Shown: positions 1 through 8,669 of the stretch, in pieces
How positions within the stretch are numbered: position 1 is the stretch's first letter
Layout: each line of letters starts with the position of its first letter
Assembly: GCA_963698255.1 (NCBI GenBank)
Contig: CAVOQD010000023.1
Coordinates: forward strand, 62,001-126,000
Direction of reading: 5' to 3'
DNA length: 64,000 bases
Source: JAWKOK01 sp963698255
GTDB taxonomy: Bacteria > Chloroflexota > Anaerolineae > Caldilineales > Caldilineaceae
The notes under the pieces: model-generated
What the model was told of the DNA's origin: nothing
Seen by the model: the letters and a program-made list of their open reading frames with translations, nothing else
Database searches by the model: none
Program-made: the position numbers and the translations under genes

Positions 1-312
1 CGGGGTAATCGCAATTTGCGTTCTGCGCTGAGCCAAGCGGCTTGGGCCGCCTCGCATACCCAAGAGACCTACTTGCGGGCTCAGTTCCAACGCTTGGCGG
101 CTCGTCGTGGTAAAAAACGAGCCATTATCGCAGTCGGCCATTCGATTCTGGTGATTGCCTATCATATGTTGTGCAAACATGAACCCTACCAAGAAATGGG
201 GCATGACTTTTTCGACCAACGTCAACGAGACTCGACTGTGCGTCATCTTCTCCGTCGCCTCGAAAAACTAGGGGTTGAGGTCACGGAAGTCGCAGCGACA
301 GTCGCAGCCTGA
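1..312 (+). CDS. IS110-family transposase, C-terminal part (cut by window start)
   Basis: The reading frame is open from base 1, so this is the tail of a longer gene; the TTG at 16 is not a real start. About 103 residues remain. They match the C-terminal Transposase_20 region of IS110/IS116/IS902 enzymes: a GNRNLRSALSQAAWAA stretch, then RAIIAVGHSILVIAYH, HEPYQEMGHDFFDQR and a closing RHLLRRLEKLG helix. The N-terminal DEDD catalytic domain lies outside the window. IS110 elements are cut and pasted by a DEDD recombinase with a bridge RNA from a non-coding end; the downstream 130 bases could include an element end but I see no clear boundary. Confidence 0.85.
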   Translation, partial: RGNRNLRSALSQAAWAASHTQETYLRAQFQRLAARRGKKRAIIAVGHSILVIAYHMLCKHEPYQEMGHDFFDQRQRDSTVRHLLRRLEKLGVEVTEVAATVAA

Positions 313-442
313 AAGGAGAGCGGCTTCTGACATACACGTTGACAACCTGTTGCACTAACCCGAACGCCTTCTTTGCACAGATGGCGACAATACCTTATTG
401 CCATTATCACTCATTCATCAACAGCTATTTTCAGAGTAGATT

Positions 443-580
443 CACACAGATGAAAAAGGATGGGACACAGATAGAAATCTTGATATTTGCAGATAGTGCG
501 TCGCAGTTTTTTGGTTGATTCGAATCTATACTATCTGTGTTCTATCCGTAAATCATCTGTGTCAATCTGTGGCGGATCCT
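443..580. repeat. intergenic quasi-palindrome, 'CACAGAT' word family
   Basis: Both arms are built from repeated CACAGAT/ATCTGTG words (for example ACACAGATGAAAAAGG on the left and CATCTGTGTCAATCTGTGG on the right). The right arm encodes the last residues and the TGA stop of the dehydrogenase that follows on the minus strand. The same family recurs at 17443-17513, 33768-33890 and 45755-45866. Confidence 0.7.
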
Positions 581-1602
581 TTTTCGGTTTCAATTAAGAC
601 CTTCATCGCCTGGCGCGAGCGCATGAGTTCGACGCCCTGAGCCAGGTCGGATAATGGCAAACGGTGGGTGACCAGTATGGACGGCTGAACGCGCCGACTT
701 TCCAGCAGCTTGATGGTTTGCTCAAAGGGATTCAACCCCACGAAGGTGCCGTGCAAGGTCAGGTCGTTGCGCGTGATCGCATACTGGCTTATTGCCGGAT
801 TAGACTCAGGACGTAGGCCGAAAAGAATGATGTGGCCGCCGCGACGGGCCAGCTTGATGGCCACGTCGACCTGGTTGCCCACGGCATCGACGACGATGTC
901 CGCACCCAATTCGGTTTGGTCGTGCACCGCTGCCGGCACATCCGTCTCCATGGGGTTGAGCACGACATCAACGCCGATCTCGCGTGCAAATTCCAGCCGG
1001 AAATCGGCCACATCGACCACGAAAATACGGCCCGCGCCCATGGCCCGGTAGACCAGCGCAAAGAGCAGGCCCATTGGTCCTCCGCCCACAATGGCCACGT
1101 TGTCGCCCGCTTCGAATGGCGCACGTTTGACCGAGCCGACGACGCAGGAAAGCGGCTCGAAGAGCGCTGCGTCCTCCAGTGGTACAGCCGGGCTGATCTT
1201 GAAGAGCGCGCGTTCCGGGGCCACGAGATGGGGCGCAAAGGCGCCGTCGATGGTGGTGCCGATGGTGTTGTAGTTCGTACACTGGTTATCCAGCCCGCGC
1301 CGGCAGTAGGCGCACTTGCCGCACGTAAGCCGCGGCGCAATCACGACGCGGTCGCCCGGCGCCAGCGTTGTGACGCTGTCACCGATTGCAGCCACCACAC
1401 CGACGCCTTCATGACCGATGACGATGCCGGGCGTTGCCTTGTGGGCAGGCGGCACGGCCAGAATGTTGAGGTCGGTACCGCAGATTCCGCACGCTTCAAT
1501 ATTGACGAGAACATCGTCTGTCCCGGTGATCTGCGGAATCGGTCGATCTTCGTAGTTCAGTTGCCCTTCACCGTGAAAAATTGGAACAGTCATTGAGGAC
1601 AT
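562..1602 (-). CDS. zinc-dependent medium-chain dehydrogenase (sorbitol/threonine dehydrogenase-like)
   Basis: A 346-residue NAD(P)-dependent polyol or alcohol dehydrogenase. Visible are CGICGTD (about 38-44, catalytic zinc ligand), GHEGVG (63-68), four structural-zinc cysteines (94, 97, 100, 108) and a Rossmann GGGPMG loop. I place the start at 1602 rather than at the longer open frame to 1689, because AAAGGG lies about 7 bases upstream and the homology begins there. It is the last gene of a sorC-dehydrogenase pair; the 86-base gap holds a short hairpin. The final residues (GSATD) and the TGA are encoded by the CACAGAT repeat, so the ancestral C-terminus was probably different. The substrate cannot be told from sequence; a sugar alcohol is inferred from the SorC neighbour. 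Confidence 0.85.
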   Translation of the reverse strand: MSSMTVPIFHGEGQLNYEDRPIPQITGTDDVLVNIEACGICGTDLNILAVPPAHKATPGIVIGHEGVGVVAAIGDSVTTLAPGDRVVIAPRLTCGKCAYCRRGLDNQCTNYNTIGTTIDGAFAPHLVAPERALFKISPAVPLEDAALFEPLSCVVGSVKRAPFEAGDNVAIVGGGPMGLLFALVYRAMGAGRIFVVDVADFRLEFAREIGVDVVLNPMETDVPAAVHDQTELGADIVVDAVGNQVDVAIKLARRGGHIILFGLRPESNPAISQYAITRNDLTLHGTFVGLNPFEQTIKLLESRRVQPSILVTHRLPLSDLAQGVELMRSRQAMKVLIETEKGSATD

Positions 1603-1636
1603 GGTGAATCCCTTTCTGCGAGACCAAAGTGTTGAA

Positions 1637-1695
1637 TGTGCTGCGTAATCCGTAAAAGGGCTGTCTGAGACCAATTGCGCAGCACGCATTACGTA
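1637..1695. repeat. short hairpin, 'GCGTAATACG' word family
   Basis: GTGCTGCG at 1637-1644 pairs with CGCAGCAC at 1678-1685, flanked by GCATTACGTA words. It lies between the sorC-type regulator and its dehydrogenase and overlaps the regulator's stop. Longer relatives are at 40360-40481 and 60368-60478. Confidence 0.5.
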
Positions 1696-2642
1696 TCATT
1701 CAACCCCAGCACCGCCCGCGCTGTGCGATCATCGGTCCCGAGAACGTCGACCGCGCCTGAGCGCAACGCACCCAGGATGGCTGCCGGTTTGTGTTCACCC
1801 ATGGCAACGGCGATGGTCAGCGGGATGGCACGCAGATCGTCCAGGGAGAGTCCGATTACGCGGTCGTTGATGGCAGCCGGCTCGCTGCGGCCATCCAGCG
1901 AAAACAGTTGCCCCGCGATGTCGCCGACGATGCCGTCTGTTGCTAAATCGAGCAATTCGTTTTCAGCGACGAAGCCGGTTCTGACCAGGTTGGATCGCTC
2001 CGGATCGACCGTGCCGATGCCGAGCAGCGCCAGGTCGGCCGAACGGGCGGCATCCAGGGTGCCGAGAATGCCACGTTGTGCGCGCAGGACATCTGCGTCC
2101 TGAATACTCTCGGCCATGAAAGGCGACGAGAGGTAGAGCGCCTCGCCGCCGAGTTTGTCGGCCAACTGGCGAGCCAAGGCCGCGCTGTCGAGTTCGCCCA
2201 GCGTCGACGGCATGCTGCCCAGCGCTTGCGCCACGTTGACATGGACGCGAAAGTTAGGGCGAATGGCCTGGATCACCTCATAGGTTGAGCGCCCCAGGCA
2301 GACGGCGAGGGTTGCACCGGCATTGAGCCGTTCTTCCAGGAAGCGAGCCGTAAGTTGGCCCAACTGCGCCAATGATGAGACTCGCGCCTGGGACGAAGCT
2401 TGCAGTACCAACGCCGCCTGCAAGCCGAAGACGTCAGCGAGGCGCTTCTCCAACTCTTCATCTCGGCGCAGCGGCCAGTTGACGAAGATCTCGACCACGC
2501 CTTCGTCGCGGGCTTGCTTGAGCAGACGATAGACCTTGACGCGAGAGACGCCCAGTTCCTCGGCAATGGCGTTCTGGGTCATCTCGTCGATGTAGTACAT
2601 GGAGGCCAAAGCGGCCAGGAGATCGTGGTGCGATCTGTCCAT
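1689..2642 (-). CDS. SorC-family sugar-responsive transcriptional regulator
   Basis: A 317-residue protein with an N-terminal helix-turn-helix (about 17-45, TQNAIAEELGVSRVKVYRLL) and a C-terminal SorC/DeoR-type sugar-phosphate binding domain (about 60-315; GRSTYEVIQ, ALLGIGTV and IAVAMGEHKPAAILGAL segments). SorC proteins usually bind DNA as tetramers and respond to phosphorylated sugars. It stands directly upstream of a zinc dehydrogenase on the same strand and is preceded by a near-consensus sigma-70 promoter whose start region is a long palindrome, which suggests autoregulation. The effector is not inferable. Confidence 0.88.
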   Translation of the reverse strand: MDRSHHDLLAALASMYYIDEMTQNAIAEELGVSRVKVYRLLKQARDEGVVEIFVNWPLRRDEELEKRLADVFGLQAALVLQASSQARVSSLAQLGQLTARFLEERLNAGATLAVCLGRSTYEVIQAIRPNFRVHVNVAQALGSMPSTLGELDSAALARQLADKLGGEALYLSSPFMAESIQDADVLRAQRGILGTLDAARSADLALLGIGTVDPERSNLVRTGFVAENELLDLATDGIVGDIAGQLFSLDGRSEPAAINDRVIGLSLDDLRAIPLTIAVAMGEHKPAAILGALRSGAVDVLGTDDRTARAVLGLNDT

Positions 2643-2691
2643 TTTTTCCTGTCAGGCGAAGCGGAAAAACACGCTGGCAAGATACTTCGGC

Positions 2692-2766
2692 TTACAATGC
2701 CTGGGCAAATGCACGAGCGGCGTGCATTTGCCCAGGCATTGTAAACGTTGGAGTATCGCTTGTCAA
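2692..2766 (-). promoter_or_regulatory. sigma-70 promoter with 24-bp perfect palindrome (likely SorC operator)
   Basis: On the minus strand TTGACA (2766-2761), 17 bases, then TACAAT (2743-2738). The -10 lies at the outer end of a perfect inverted repeat: 24-base arms at 2692-2715 and 2721-2744 around the 5-base loop AGCGG. Transcription would begin inside the palindrome, about 90 bases before the regulator start. There is no T-run after either arm, which argues against a terminator. I infer an autoregulatory operator; a structured 5' leader is the alternative. Confidence 0.8.
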
Positions 2767-2856
2767 GATGACTGTGAAAAAAACCGGACATAGTCATGGA
2801 TTACACGCTGCATGCATGACGCCCACAACTGTACCAAAGAAGAGAATCTGACTCGG

Positions 2857-3048
2857 TTATTTCCACCCCAGGTGCTGGAGCGAATAGCCGCTGTGCCATC
2901 CACGGGTGACGACGATACGTTGTGCGGCTGGATGCAACTGGCATGTGAGTTCGCTGCCAAGATCCGCGTTCAGGAAAATCGCGGCGACTAGCAGATGAGC
3001 GAGGTCGTGCTCGGCGGGAGAGCGTACGAGGTGGAAGTCGAACATCAT
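2857..3048 (-). CDS. small protein of unknown function, translationally coupled to the hybrid kinase
   Basis: A 63-residue frame whose ATG overlaps the kinase stop as ATGA (3045-3048), a usual sign of coupled translation. Codon use looks like that of its neighbours. The product (MMFDFHLVRSPAEHDLAHLL at the start) has no signal peptide or membrane helix that I can see, contains one Cys and several His, and matches no family I recognise. It could be a small partner of the kinase, or a chance frame. Confidence 0.45.
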   Translation of the reverse strand: MMFDFHLVRSPAEHDLAHLLVAAIFLNADLGSELTCQLHPAAQRIVVTRGWHSGYSLQHLGWK

Positions 3049-6000
3049 TTTGCTTGACTCGTCCCCTTAAGCAATGCCCAAACACCTTCCTCATCGAAAT
3101 TGTCGACGAGCGGTCTGAGTTGTTTAGCGAAAGGTTGATAGACACTATCTTCGGCCACGTGCGCTTCGACAACTTTCATTAGACGCGGGAGTTCACCCTT
3201 CATCGCCAGATCCAAGAGGACTGCGAGGTCATTCGGCGGTGGTGTTATGAGCGTCGGAGTCATCGCTGGACGGCCCTCTTCCTGGGAACGTTGACTGTTT
3301 TCGCTGACGCTGCCATCATCGATGATCCACGTCAGACCAGCGTGCTTCTGCAACAACGAGAGCAGCCGATCAACGTCGATTGGCTTGGCCAGAAACGCGT
3401 CGCATCCAGCCTGCTCGGCCTCAAACACTTGCTGCTCAAATGCATTGGCCGACACAGCGATGATGGTCATCTGCACGGCCTCTTGAGCCGGGCGCTGGCG
3501 CAACCTCCGCGCTACCTCAAAGCCGTCCATCTCGGGCATCAACAGATCCAGAAGCACGATGTCGGGGAAGTGCGCATCGGCGAGGGCAAGCGCGGCTGCA
3601 CCGTTGGCAGCTTCCGTCACATCAAAACCCAGGCGGCCGAGAAGACTGGTCAGCAGGTTTCGATTGTGAGGCTCATCGTCGACGACCAACACGGTGCGCC
3701 GGCGACCTTCGTACCCGCTGACAACCAAATTCGATATGGTCTTTGGCTGGGGCGCCGACCAGATCACCGGCAGCATCAACGTCACATCAAAGATGGTCCC
3801 CTTTCCGGGCGTGCTCTGGACCTCAAGCGTACCGTGCATCGCGTTCACCAGCGAACGACTGATCGACAGTCCGAGACCGGTCCCCTTGGCGCGCAGGCCC
3901 GGATCGCCCACTTGTTCGAAGGGCAGAAAGATCTGCGCCAACTCTTGCTCGGTCATGCCAATACCTGTGTCTTCGACCTGAAAGTGCATCAGTGCCATGG
4001 CTTCTTCATCGCTGTCTGTCGTGCGAGTTTCAGTTGCGGCTACCCGGAACGCAACAACGCCATCCTGGGTGAATTTCAGAGCATTGCTCAGGAGATTCAT
4101 CAGCACCTGGCGCAGACGCGTCTCGTCGGCATGGACAATCGCCGGTAAGGACGTCAGATATTCAGCCTGAAAGTCGGGGCCGTCAGTCTGGTCTGCGCGC
4201 AGCCGGAATATCTCGATGATGCCGTCGAGGAACCGCGATAGCGAGAAGTCACTTGGAAAAAGTTCAAGTTTGCTCGCCTCGATCTTGGACAGATCCAGGA
4301 TGTCATTGATGAGCAGGAGCAGATGCGAGCCGCTTTCGTAGATGATCTCCACTTGCTTGCGCTGCGCTGATTCGAGATCTGGAGATCGTGCAAGGATCTG
4401 TGCGTAGCCCAGGATGGCGTTGAGCGGCGTGCGCAATTCGTGACTCATGTTGGCGAGGAACTCGCTCTTGGCCCGGCTTGCTTCCTCCGCAATCTCCTTG
4501 GCCGCGGCCAGTTCCAGCGCACGCTCTTGGGTCTGTTCGAAGAGCCGACGGTTTTCGATGGCGATGGCGAGTTGTCCCAGCATCGAAAGGTAAGGTTCAA
4601 TGTCCTGGGGCTGAAACTGGTAGGCGTCATCGCCTTCGAGGAGTAGTACGCCCATCTGCTGTTGCTGCACCCAGAGCGGCAGTGCGACGGCGGCTCGAAT
4701 GTTGAGACGCTGTGCCACAGCCATCGTCTCTGGATCAATGCGCGGATCGTGCTGCATGTCGTCAAAGAAGAGCGGGTCCTTGGCGAGGAAGAGATCGATG
4801 ATCGTGTTGACGGAACGAGCGTAGCGTGTGCCTTCAGGGCTGGGCGGCGTGCCCTGGTCATCGTACCAATTGGCTTCGACCACCATGCCGACGACCTCGC
4901 CTTCAGCATCGAATTCGAATAGGTTGAGCACGGCGCGGTTGATGGCCTCTACGTCGCCTCGTTGCACCACTACGCCAATCAATTCCGACAGATCGCCAGC
5001 CGCCATCATGCCGCGGCTCATATCGAAGAGCAGTTCCAGGCTACCGATGGTCTGGCGCAGACGGCCGGTCATGGCATTGAATGCCTGTGCTAGACTGCCG
5101 ATTTCATCAGCGGACGAAACCTGGGCTTGCACGTCGAGGTCGCCGACGCCGATACGCCCGGCCGTCTGTTCCAGCCGTTTGACCGGATCGGCGATGGTTC
5201 TACGAAAGAAGAGAGCCATGCCAATGCCAAGCGCCAACGCCAGCAGGCCTCCCAGTAGAATCTGATATTGCACGCGCGTCAATCCCACTTTACTGCGATC
5301 CAGATCGGCCTGAAGATAGGACTGCTGTGCGATGGTCATCTGGCCCAAGAGCATCACCATGGTCTCTGCCAGTGGCTCAGCCTCTGTACGGAAGAGGTAG
5401 AGATCCTCAACGGTACGCTCGCCTTCGATAGCTGTGAAGATCTGTTGGGGAAGTCTGAGCAGTTCAGATCGCTCTGTCTGGAGCAGAGCCAATACCTGTT
5501 GTTGCTCGCCTGTCATCAGGTCGCGCGCTTCCACAAGTTGCTGAAATGCGGTGCGATTGGCGTCCAGGTTCTCGCCGTAGCCAAACTTGAAGCCCACATC
5601 CCCGGAGATGGCGTAGGCGCGCAGATTTGTCACCATGGCCTGGTGCGATGAACGCACGTTGCTCATATTGGATAGTAGGTCGCTCTGTTCAGGTGTGGGG
5701 AACTGCCTTTCCTGCAAGCTGATCAGTGTGTCAATCTGCTGCAGAACAAGCGCACTCGCTGGCCGGAAATCTGTGCTCTCGATACGCAGCGCCTGCTGAT
5801 TTGCGATTGGGTCATCGTGCAACTCAAACAACTGCTCCGGAATGGGGGACCAGGCGTCGAAGATGACCTTCAGATCGTTGAGTTGCTGGATGTCGTCGTC
5901 CTTGGTCCAGTCCGCCGAAAGCGCATTCAGAAGGGCCAAGTTTTCCTCAAAGTGCTCTTTGGCCTTGTTGTAGTCGTCGATGTAGCGCAGATCGCCCAGC

Positions 6001-6242
6001 GCCAGGTATCCACGCACATTGGCCTGCATGTCGAGCAGGCTGGCCTGCGCCTGGGCCGACGCCAGCGCTGCAGGCGCGCGCACGTCTCGTGTCATGTTGA
6101 TATCGGCGGTTGCCCGCCGGCCGGCGGCAAAGATCAGGCCGACGCCGATCAGGATCAAGAAGACAAGGACACCAAAACCAACATTCAACTTGGCGGCAAT
6201 GGACAGATCGTTGAATGCCTGCGCCCAAGATCGCGGCCTCAT
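3045..6242 (-). CDS. hybrid sensor histidine kinase (CHASE3-like sensor, HAMP, GAF, HisKA, HATPase, receiver)
   Basis: About 1065 residues. A first membrane helix near 25-45 and a second near 330-350 enclose an extracytoplasmic helical sensor of CHASE3 type. Then come HAMP (about 350-400), GAF (about 430-575), HisKA with the phosphoacceptor motif SHELRTPLN (His near 602), HATPase_c, and a receiver domain (about 865-975) with IVLLDLLMPEMDGF and a KPIDVDRLL end. A roughly 90-residue tail lacks an obvious HPt histidine motif. I set the start at 6242, one base after the stop of the upstream binding lipoprotein, which puts the two in one transcript. The pairing suggests that a solute-binding protein presents ligand to the sensor domain. 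No output regulator follows directly; the NarL pair upstream is a candidate partner. Confidence 0.88.
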   Translation of the reverse strand: MRPRSWAQAFNDLSIAAKLNVGFGVLVFLILIGVGLIFAAGRRATADINMTRDVRAPAALASAQAQASLLDMQANVRGYLALGDLRYIDDYNKAKEHFEENLALLNALSADWTKDDDIQQLNDLKVIFDAWSPIPEQLFELHDDPIANQQALRIESTDFRPASALVLQQIDTLISLQERQFPTPEQSDLLSNMSNVRSSHQAMVTNLRAYAISGDVGFKFGYGENLDANRTAFQQLVEARDLMTGEQQQVLALLQTERSELLRLPQQIFTAIEGERTVEDLYLFRTEAEPLAETMVMLLGQMTIAQQSYLQADLDRSKVGLTRVQYQILLGGLLALALGIGMALFFRRTIADPVKRLEQTAGRIGVGDLDVQAQVSSADEIGSLAQAFNAMTGRLRQTIGSLELLFDMSRGMMAAGDLSELIGVVVQRGDVEAINRAVLNLFEFDAEGEVVGMVVEANWYDDQGTPPSPEGTRYARSVNTIIDLFLAKDPLFFDDMQHDPRIDPETMAVAQRLNIRAAVALPLWVQQQQMGVLLLEGDDAYQFQPQDIEPYLSMLGQLAIAIENRRLFEQTQERALELAAAKEIAEEASRAKSEFLANMSHELRTPLNAILGYAQILARSPDLESAQRKQVEIIYESGSHLLLLINDILDLSKIEASKLELFPSDFSLSRFLDGIIEIFRLRADQTDGPDFQAEYLTSLPAIVHADETRLRQVLMNLLSNALKFTQDGVVAFRVAATETRTTDSDEEAMALMHFQVEDTGIGMTEQELAQIFLPFEQVGDPGLRAKGTGLGLSISRSLVNAMHGTLEVQSTPGKGTIFDVTLMLPVIWSAPQPKTISNLVVSGYEGRRRTVLVVDDEPHNRNLLTSLLGRLGFDVTEAANGAAALALADAHFPDIVLLDLLMPEMDGFEVARRLRQRPAQEAVQMTIIAVSANAFEQQVFEAEQAGCDAFLAKPIDVDRLLSLLQKHAGLTWIIDDGSVSENSQRSQEEGRPAMTPTLITPPPNDLAVLLDLAMKGELPRLMKVVEAHVAEDSVYQPFAKQLRPLVDNFDEEGVWALLKGTSQAK

Positions 6243-6243
6243 G

Positions 6244-7647
6244 CTACTCACCGACCCCAAGCTCAGCCAGCAGTTCATCCGCGGCCAGGGCCGCCTGATC
6301 CAATGCTGCCTCCGGCGTCAGTTCACCCCGAATCGCCTGCTGAATGTAGGGCGTGATCACGTCTCGTAACTCAGAGTGAAAGGGAAATGGCGGAGCGCCG
6401 GCAAAGAGGTTGCCCTGCTTTTTGACCAGTGTGAAGTAGCCTTGCAGGCGTTGATCCTGGGCGCGTACTAGCGGATCATCGAAGGTGGAAAGATGGACAA
6501 CACGACTGGTCTCCACGGCCCACTCAGGCTGGACTGCTGACTGGCCGAGGTATTGGAGCCAGAGCAAGGCCGGACCCACCCGGCTGGAGTTCTTGGGAAT
6601 CCCAAAGGCGGCGCCATCGTAGTAGCCGATGTATCCCTCGCCCACCAATGCGTCCTCGGCGACTCCCGGCGCTGTGGGTGGTAGCGAGACACCCAAGTGG
6701 TCGACAATGGCCGATCGCTGCGAATCCGTGGCCAATGTCGCCACATACTCGCCATAGAGCCAGCCCTGTGCGACTTGCCCCTCAGCAAAGGCGTCGGCAA
6801 CGTCAGACCATGTACTTTTGTCGGCATCTGGGGGGGCAAACTGAAGCAGATCGATCCAGAATCGCAGCGCTTCCTTGGCGGCGTCACTATCGAGGGCGCC
6901 GCCGTTGTCGGACGTTGCGTGTCCGGTTTCCAGATTGACGCCCCAGTTGTAGACGCCGAATGTCGGCGCAATGGTCTCGAAAAATTCATAGAATGAGGCG
7001 ACATGATCTGTTGTCGCCTGCAACGAAGTCCCCCAAAGATCCAGATCGTTTTTGCGACCGTAGTCGGTGAAGAAGGCTGCGATATCGTGGTACTGTTCGA
7101 ATGTAATGGCCGGGGCCAATGGGTAGTGGTACTGTGCCTCAAATTCGGCACGGATGGCTGGGTCCTGAAAGAGGTCGGTTCGATAGGCGTAGATTTTGAT
7201 GAAGGCTTCGATAGGCACGCCGTAGAGGTGATCGGTGACAGGATCTTTGAACTCATCGATGAAGTCGGTGAAGTCCATCAGGTTGAATGCCGGCGAGACC
7301 AGATCCTGGTTGTCGGTCAACATCTGGCTGAGATCGATCAGCAACTCATCTTCCAAATAGCCATAGATGACATCCTGTTCGAGATAGGCGAAATCATACT
7401 CGTCATCCCCGCGCGCAATCGCTTGCTCGATGGAGACGTTGTCGCTGATAGTGAGGTCGATACCGATACCGGTTTCGCGTTCAAACGCGGGGGCAAGCAC
7501 GTCCCGGATATAGAGAGAGGGCGGGCTGTTTTCGCTGATACCGTGTAGTACCGTGCCGGCATAGGGCGCGGCCCTTTGGGTCCAATCGGAGGGTGGTGGT
7601 GTCGCTGATGTCTCGGGGGATTGTGTAGGCGCGCGCGAACAAGCCAA
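6244..7647 (-). CDS. extracellular solute-binding lipoprotein (family 1), probable co-receptor of the hybrid kinase
   Basis: A carbohydrate-type periplasmic binding protein of about 467 residues after the lipid cysteine. The frame at 7647 is TTG inside a lipobox (LLLAC); the signal peptide continues upstream in frame to about 7716 (ITNLLTVRLPTILSACFLLL) but contains no ATG, GTG or TTG, so either an indel hides the start or a rare ATC at 7704 is used (GAGGTG lies 5 bases before it). A GTG one frame off nearby supports an indel. The gene is separated from the kinase by one base and has no permease next to it, unlike the two other binding proteins here. That favours a sensing role over transport. 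Confidence 0.8.
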   Translation of the reverse strand: MACSRAPTQSPETSATPPPSDWTQRAAPYAGTVLHGISENSPPSLYIRDVLAPAFERETGIGIDLTISDNVSIEQAIARGDDEYDFAYLEQDVIYGYLEDELLIDLSQMLTDNQDLVSPAFNLMDFTDFIDEFKDPVTDHLYGVPIEAFIKIYAYRTDLFQDPAIRAEFEAQYHYPLAPAITFEQYHDIAAFFTDYGRKNDLDLWGTSLQATTDHVASFYEFFETIAPTFGVYNWGVNLETGHATSDNGGALDSDAAKEALRFWIDLLQFAPPDADKSTWSDVADAFAEGQVAQGWLYGEYVATLATDSQRSAIVDHLGVSLPPTAPGVAEDALVGEGYIGYYDGAAFGIPKNSSRVGPALLWLQYLGQSAVQPEWAVETSRVVHLSTFDDPLVRAQDQRLQGYFTLVKKQGNLFAGAPPFPFHSELRDVITPYIQQAIRGELTPEAALDQAALAADELLAELGVGE

Positions 7648-8015
7648 TAGTAAAAAACAGGCGGACAGTATCGTTGGGAGGCGAACGGTGAGAAGGTTCG
7701 TGATGACTCGACACCTCGATTTCAGACCGATCTAAGTCATGCTGAATACCCGACAACGCGGGGCTTCGCAAAAACTGAAAGAAACAAGGTCCACTCAACG
7801 GTCAGTCTGTCATTCCGAGCGGGTCAGCGGGCTCACGCCCTATCTAGCAATACTCTAGCGAGGAATCTCGGCTTTCGATATCGAGACCCTTCGCTGGTGA
7901 CTCAGGAGAGCGTCATTTTATCGTATGCTCGCTCAGGGTGACAGCGCGTCTTTTGCCGCCAAAGGGTAATTTGTCTTCGTGTTCCCTTTTGGATCAATAT
8001 TCCCTTGGAACGGCA
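7648..8015. repeat. gene-poor spacer with 'GTCATTCCGAGCG...CTCAGGGTGACAG' dispersed repeat
   Basis: After the signal-peptide extension of the binding lipoprotein, the spacer holds a copy of a dispersed repeat (about 7758-7952) including GGCTTCGCAAAAACTGAAAG, TGTCATTCCGAGCG, GAGGAATCTCGG and CTCAGGGTGACAG. A second copy, with the first block in opposite orientation, is at 31030-31235. No protein-coding signal is visible. Confidence 0.65.
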
Positions 8016-8669
8016 CTACTCCAGATCAATGATCCCCTTGCGAATGGCATATTTGGTCAGGTCGGCCATGCTGTGCAAGCTCAGTTTGTTCATGATGTTG
8101 GTGCGGTGGACAGCCGCCGTCTTGACGCTGATGTGTAGCTCATCGCCGATCTCGCCGTTGGTGTGCCCCTCCGCCACCAGTTGCAACACCTCTCGCTCCC
8201 GTTCGGTGAGCAACGCGTAGCTGTCACCCGTCCCTTGCTCCTGGGTCTGACGCACATATTCTTCGATGAGCGTCTTGGAGATCGATGGACTGAGAAAGGA
8301 CTGGCCGTCTGCGACTGCCCGAATGGCCGCCACCAATTCATCGGGGGCCGATTGTTTGACCAGGTAGCCGGACGCGCCGGCCTTGAGGAACTGAAAGACA
8401 TATTCCTCATTGGTGTGCATGGTTAGGATCAGAATCTTGGTTTCAGGCTGGCGGCGTTTGATCTGGCGTGTGGCTTCCAATCCGTTGAGGATCGGCATGG
8501 CGTGATCCATGACAATGATATCCGGGTTGGACTGCTCGGCCTGCTCCACGGCGTCGCGGCCATTTTCCGCCTCGCCGACGACCTCGATATCAACCACTGG
8601 ATCGAGTAGCGAGCGCAGACCTTTGCGCACAATGGTGTGGTCTTCAGCCAGCAACACTGTGATTGTCAT
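8016..8669 (-). CDS. NarL/LuxR-type response regulator
   Basis: A 217-residue regulator: receiver domain 1-120 with phosphoacceptor Asp55 (IIVMDHAMP) and conserved YLVKQ Lys, then a LuxR-type helix-turn-helix (about 150-212; LTEREREVLQLVAEGHTNGE). The start at 8669 is set by AGGAGG about 7 bases upstream and by its ATGA overlap with the kinase stop. The longer upstream frame is a shadow of the kinase. It should be phosphorylated by the coupled kinase and act on promoters of the neighbouring sugar genes (inference). Confidence 0.92.
   Translation of the reverse strand: MTITVLLAEDHTIVRKGLRSLLDPVVDIEVVGEAENGRDAVEQAEQSNPDIIVMDHAMPILNGLEATRQIKRRQPETKILILTMHTNEEYVFQFLKAGASGYLVKQSAPDELVAAIRAVADGQSFLSPSISKTLIEEYVRQTQEQGTGDSYALLTEREREVLQLVAEGHTNGEIGDELHISVKTAAVHRTNIMNKLSLHSMADLTKYAIRKGIIDLE

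Noticed and set aside
480..540. tRNA-like TTCGAATC near 515-525
   Set aside because: No cloverleaf can be built around it; it belongs to a repeat spacer.
832..1596. Long plus-strand frame of 254 codons
   Set aside because: It is opposite the zinc dehydrogenase and has no ribosome site or family resemblance; a shadow of a high-GC gene.
3291..4148. Plus-strand frame of 285 codons
   Set aside because: Antisense to the hybrid kinase; composition is explained by the kinase codons on the other strand.
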